In this document: positions 63,534 through 64,000 of the stretch, piece after piece
Layout: each line of letters begins with the position of its first letter
How positions within the stretch are numbered: position 1 is the first letter of the stretch
Assembly: GCA_036703275.1 (NCBI GenBank)
Contig: DATNPK010000026.1
Coordinates: 62,001-126,000 of the forward strand
Length of the DNA: 64,000 nucleotides
Direction: 5' to 3'
Source: Coleofasciculaceae cyanobacterium
Lineage (GTDB): Bacteria > Cyanobacteriota > Cyanobacteriia > Cyanobacteriales > Xenococcaceae
Notes under the pieces: model-generated
Seen by the model: the letters and a program-made list of their open reading frames with translations, nothing else
What the model was told of the DNA's origin: nothing
Database searches by the model: none
Translations under genes and position numbers: made by a program

Positions 63534-64000
63534 CTACCCCACAGGCACGTCTTTTAATAAACAATAAGGACGGCTGTATGATAAAGGTGACTCTAGTGAA
63601 TGCTCTACCAAAAAATCGGGATTGCTCATGATCTTCTCGGTTTGTCCATCATAAACAATCTGACCTCGACTTAAGACGACAGTGCGATCGCAAAGTTCTA
63701 AAGCCAAGTCTAAATCATGAGTTGCCACTAGTTGAGTTAAAGATAAATTTTTTAATAGCTCAATCAATTGACGGCGAGAACGAGGATCTAACTGTGCCGA
63801 AGGTTCATCCAAAACTAACACTTGAGGTTCCATTGCCAAAACTCCAGCGATCGCAATTCGTTTTTTCTCTCCCCCCGATAAATTTTCGGTATTTCTCGAC
63901 CCATAATATTCTGGATCGATATCAACCATCATCATTGCTTTTTGGGCTCGTTCGGCTAACTCTTCATCCCGCCAGCCACGATTTTTAGGGCCAAAGGTGA
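63534..64000 (-). CDS. ECF/cobalt-type ABC transporter ATPase (CbiO-like), 5' end beyond window
   Basis: The frame is open from the window edge to 63534, giving about 155 residues. It starts TFGPKNRGWRDEELAERA, the Q-loop-side sequence of EcfA/CbiO ATPases, then has the signature LSGGEKKRIAIAG, Walker B VLVLDEPSAQLDPR and the switch His in LVATHDLDLALE. Walker A lies outside. The family energises uptake of cobalt, nickel or vitamins with an EcfT-type membrane partner. The metal cannot be told. Confidence 0.88.
   Translation of the reverse strand, partial: TFGPKNRGWRDEELAERAQKAMMMVDIDPEYYGSRNTENLSGGEKKRIAIAGVLAMEPQVLVLDEPSAQLDPRSRRQLIELLKNLSLTQLVATHDLDLALELCDRTVVLSRGQIVYDGQTEKIMSNPDFLVEHSLESPLSYSRPYCLLKDVPVG

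Overview
The window comes from a cyanobacterium. The palindrome GCGATCGC (HIP1) recurs in genes and spacers across all 64 kb, the DNA is moderately AT-rich, heptanucleotide short tandem repeats occur, and one gene encodes a stand-alone orange-carotenoid-protein N-terminal domain. Several modular repeat families based on GCGAAGCGGTATCC / CCTTTAGGAC lie in spacers and inside two reading frames. This looks like a large, repeat-rich (possibly unicellular-colonial or filamentous) genome; the genus cannot be fixed from the sequence alone.

1-3.6 kb: the 3' end of an SRAP (YedK-like) gene, then leftward small genes: a secreted two-repeat curlin-like protein, a 49-residue ORF, a GerMN protein, a small Hsp20, an unknown protein, and a decayed internally deleted copy of phosphoenolpyruvate synthase.

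3.6-38 kb: a large exopolysaccharide locus. A leftward arm (18.8 to 3.6 kb) runs from a polyprenyl-phosphate sugar transferase through a Wzc-type co-polymerase/kinase, an ABC exporter, methyltransferases, several glycosyltransferases, a 2OG-Fe(II) oxygenase-like protein, KdsD and KdsB to a sulfotransferase. A central patch holds a VOC-like protein, a DUF3102 protein with a degenerate methyltransferase-like tail, a GT4, an epimerase and a GT2. A rightward arm (25.8 to 38.1 kb) has three more sulfotransferases, a GH10 glycosidase, KdsA, KdsC, a polysialyltransferase-like glycosyltransferase, an acyltransferase, a PhyH-type dioxygenase, a Wzy-like polymerase and further glycosyltransferases. All four enzymes from ribulose 5-phosphate to CMP-Kdo are present, split between the two arms, so the product is predicted to be a sulfated polymer that may contain Kdo or a related ulosonic acid.

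38-49 kb: mixed genes: DUF1361, DUF3616, ChaC-like cyclotransferase, helical carotenoid protein, a TetR - aldo/keto reductase - Nei operon, and a cassette of acyl-CoA dehydrogenase, PIG-L deacetylase and NodS-like methyltransferase facing a GT2. The dehydrogenase appears to lack a standard start codon, and the deacetylase carries an in-frame repeat insertion.

49-62.4 kb: an almost entirely leftward stress island: DUF4383, manganese catalase with a structured leader, a charged tandem-repeat protein, zinc alcohol dehydrogenase, two general-stress-protein paralogues, two secreted small proteins, an SRPBCC protein, a TrkA_C membrane protein, CbpM-DnaJ, Hsp20 and ChaB. The window ends with a GT2/GT7-like glycosyltransferase and the 3' part of an ECF/cobalt-type ABC ATPase.

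No rRNA, tRNA, CRISPR array or intact transposase was recognised.
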